From Diplonema papillatum (lineage: Eukaryota; Euglenozoa; Diplonemea; Diplonemida; Diplonemidae): DNA of 64,000 bases. Positions 63,346 to 64,000 of the stretch are shown here, piece after piece. Below the pieces are notes generated by a model. The model saw only the letters and a list, made by a program, of their open reading frames with translations, was not told the DNA's origin and made no database searches. How positions within the stretch are numbered: the first letter of the stretch is position 1; each line of letters opens with the position of its first letter. A program made the translations under genes and the position numbers. Location: the NCBI GenBank assembly GCA_030068145.1, contig JAPJBO010000466.1:1-64000 (forward strand), in the 5' to 3' direction.

Positions 63346-64000
63346 TCAAAGGCGCCGGAAAGGCATACATGTGACTGTCGAGTGGCACGCGGCAAACACG
63401 ACGCCCCCCGCCGCCGCAACCGCGGTGACGGCGGAGGGCAGCCCCACCAGCGTCTTGTAGATCTGCCCCTTCTCCAGCAGGTCGCTGATGGTACGGTCCG
63501 CCCGGACCGCCATCTCGCGGATCCGCGCGATCTCGTCGCGCTTCTCGTCGACGGCCCGCTTCGCGGCCTCCCACGGGACGGTTTCCACCGCGCACAGGTG
63601 CCGGTTGAGGGGCAGCAGCCCGGACCACAGCTGGTCGGGACGGGAGTAGAGGCTGTTTCGGAACAGCTCCTCGAGAGACGGCGCCAGCGACTTCCGCAGC
63701 AGCTCGGTTTGAGACGCGGCTTGGAGCGAATCGAGCCCCGGGCGGGGCCTGGCGGGAGCGAGCGCCGCCGTCAGCAGCAGCGAGAGGCCGAAAAAGTGCC
63801 TCCGGGCGGCCCTCGCGACCGACAGCACCTGCGCCTCGTGCTGCTCGGTCTCCCGCAGCACCTCGAGCTCCGCCTCCGCGGCGCTCAGCTTCGTGAACAG
63901 AGAGCGGCTGGCGAACGTCGCCTTCGCGGATTCCTCCGAGCTCTCGCTGGTGTGCCAGACCCGGACCTTGCAGTCCAGGTGCCCGGTGATCAGGCAGCGC
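63346..64000 (-). CDS. WD-repeat protein with C-terminal membrane segments (5' part beyond window)
   Basis: The frame is open to the right edge. It starts inside CLITGHLDCKVRVWHTSES, a WD40 repeat end with the GH...VW signature, followed by a helical stretch (AEAELEVLRETEQHEAQVL), a hydrophobic helix (HFFGLSLLLTAALAPA), an amphipathic basic helix (AKRAVDEKRDEIARIREMAV) and a second hydrophobic stretch (VGLPSAVTAVAAAGGVVFAAC) near the C-terminus. About 217 residues are visible. A membrane-anchored WD protein of the secretory pathway is possible, but the family cannot be fixed without the rest. Two truncated copies lie downstream. Confidence 0.75.
   Translation of the reverse strand, partial: RCLITGHLDCKVRVWHTSESSEESAKATFASRSLFTKLSAAEAELEVLRETEQHEAQVLSVARAARRHFFGLSLLLTAALAPARPRPGLDSLQAASQTELLRKSLAPSLEELFRNSLYSRPDQLWSGLLPLNRHLCAVETVPWEAAKRAVDEKRDEIARIREMAVRADRTISDLLEKGQIYKTLVGLPSAVTAVAAAGGVVFAACHSTVTCMPFRRL

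Overview
This is a repeat-rich eukaryotic nuclear window. The best single clue to the organism is a set of broken small-subunit rRNA pieces near 35.1 and 36.8 kb (minus strand). One contains the universal 530-loop region in the form CAGCACCCGCGG rather than the usual eukaryotic CAGCAGCCGCGG, a form I associate with Euglenozoa. The GC-rich single-frame coding exons, AG dinucleotides shortly upstream of several ATGs (as expected for trans- or cis-splicing) and the very large load of mobile DNA fit a diplonemid-like euglenozoan. The group assignment is inference. No spliced-leader RNA gene was found.

Recognisable protein genes are few and all lie on the minus strand: a Sec16-like ER-exit-site scaffold (770-6343), a DCC-family thiol-disulfide protein (7547-8122), the 3' exon of a ubiquitin-specific protease (26078-26598), a coiled-coil protein of unknown function (43360-44409), a complete triose-phosphate isomerase (51526-52293), a terminal exon of a WD-like protein (56380-56867), and the 3' part of a WD-repeat membrane protein running off the right edge (63346-64000). 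They look like unrelated housekeeping genes and not a pathway cluster.

Layout: 0-8.2 kb holds two genes and minisatellites. From 8.2 to 26 kb there are palindromic and tandem repeats, inverted-repeat elements, and many copies of two interspersed families called A and B here. From 26 to 43 kb there are a protease exon, inverted-repeat elements including a fold-back element, rRNA fragments and two reverse-transcriptase fragments. From 43 to 57.3 kb there are genes accompanied by truncated copies of their own ends. From 57.3 to 62.3 kb there is a decayed APE-type non-LTR retrotransposon whose first ORF carries a ubiquitin-like domain. From 62.3 kb to the end there is another gene with truncated copies.

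The two most unusual themes are as follows. First, four of the seven genes have nearby truncated duplicates of their 5' or 3' end, and in two cases the truncated 5' copy lies directly next to the same 270-bp repeat. Second, interspersed families A and B share head and tail sequences but have different middles. A separate dispersed family (D) keeps hairpins whose loops vary.
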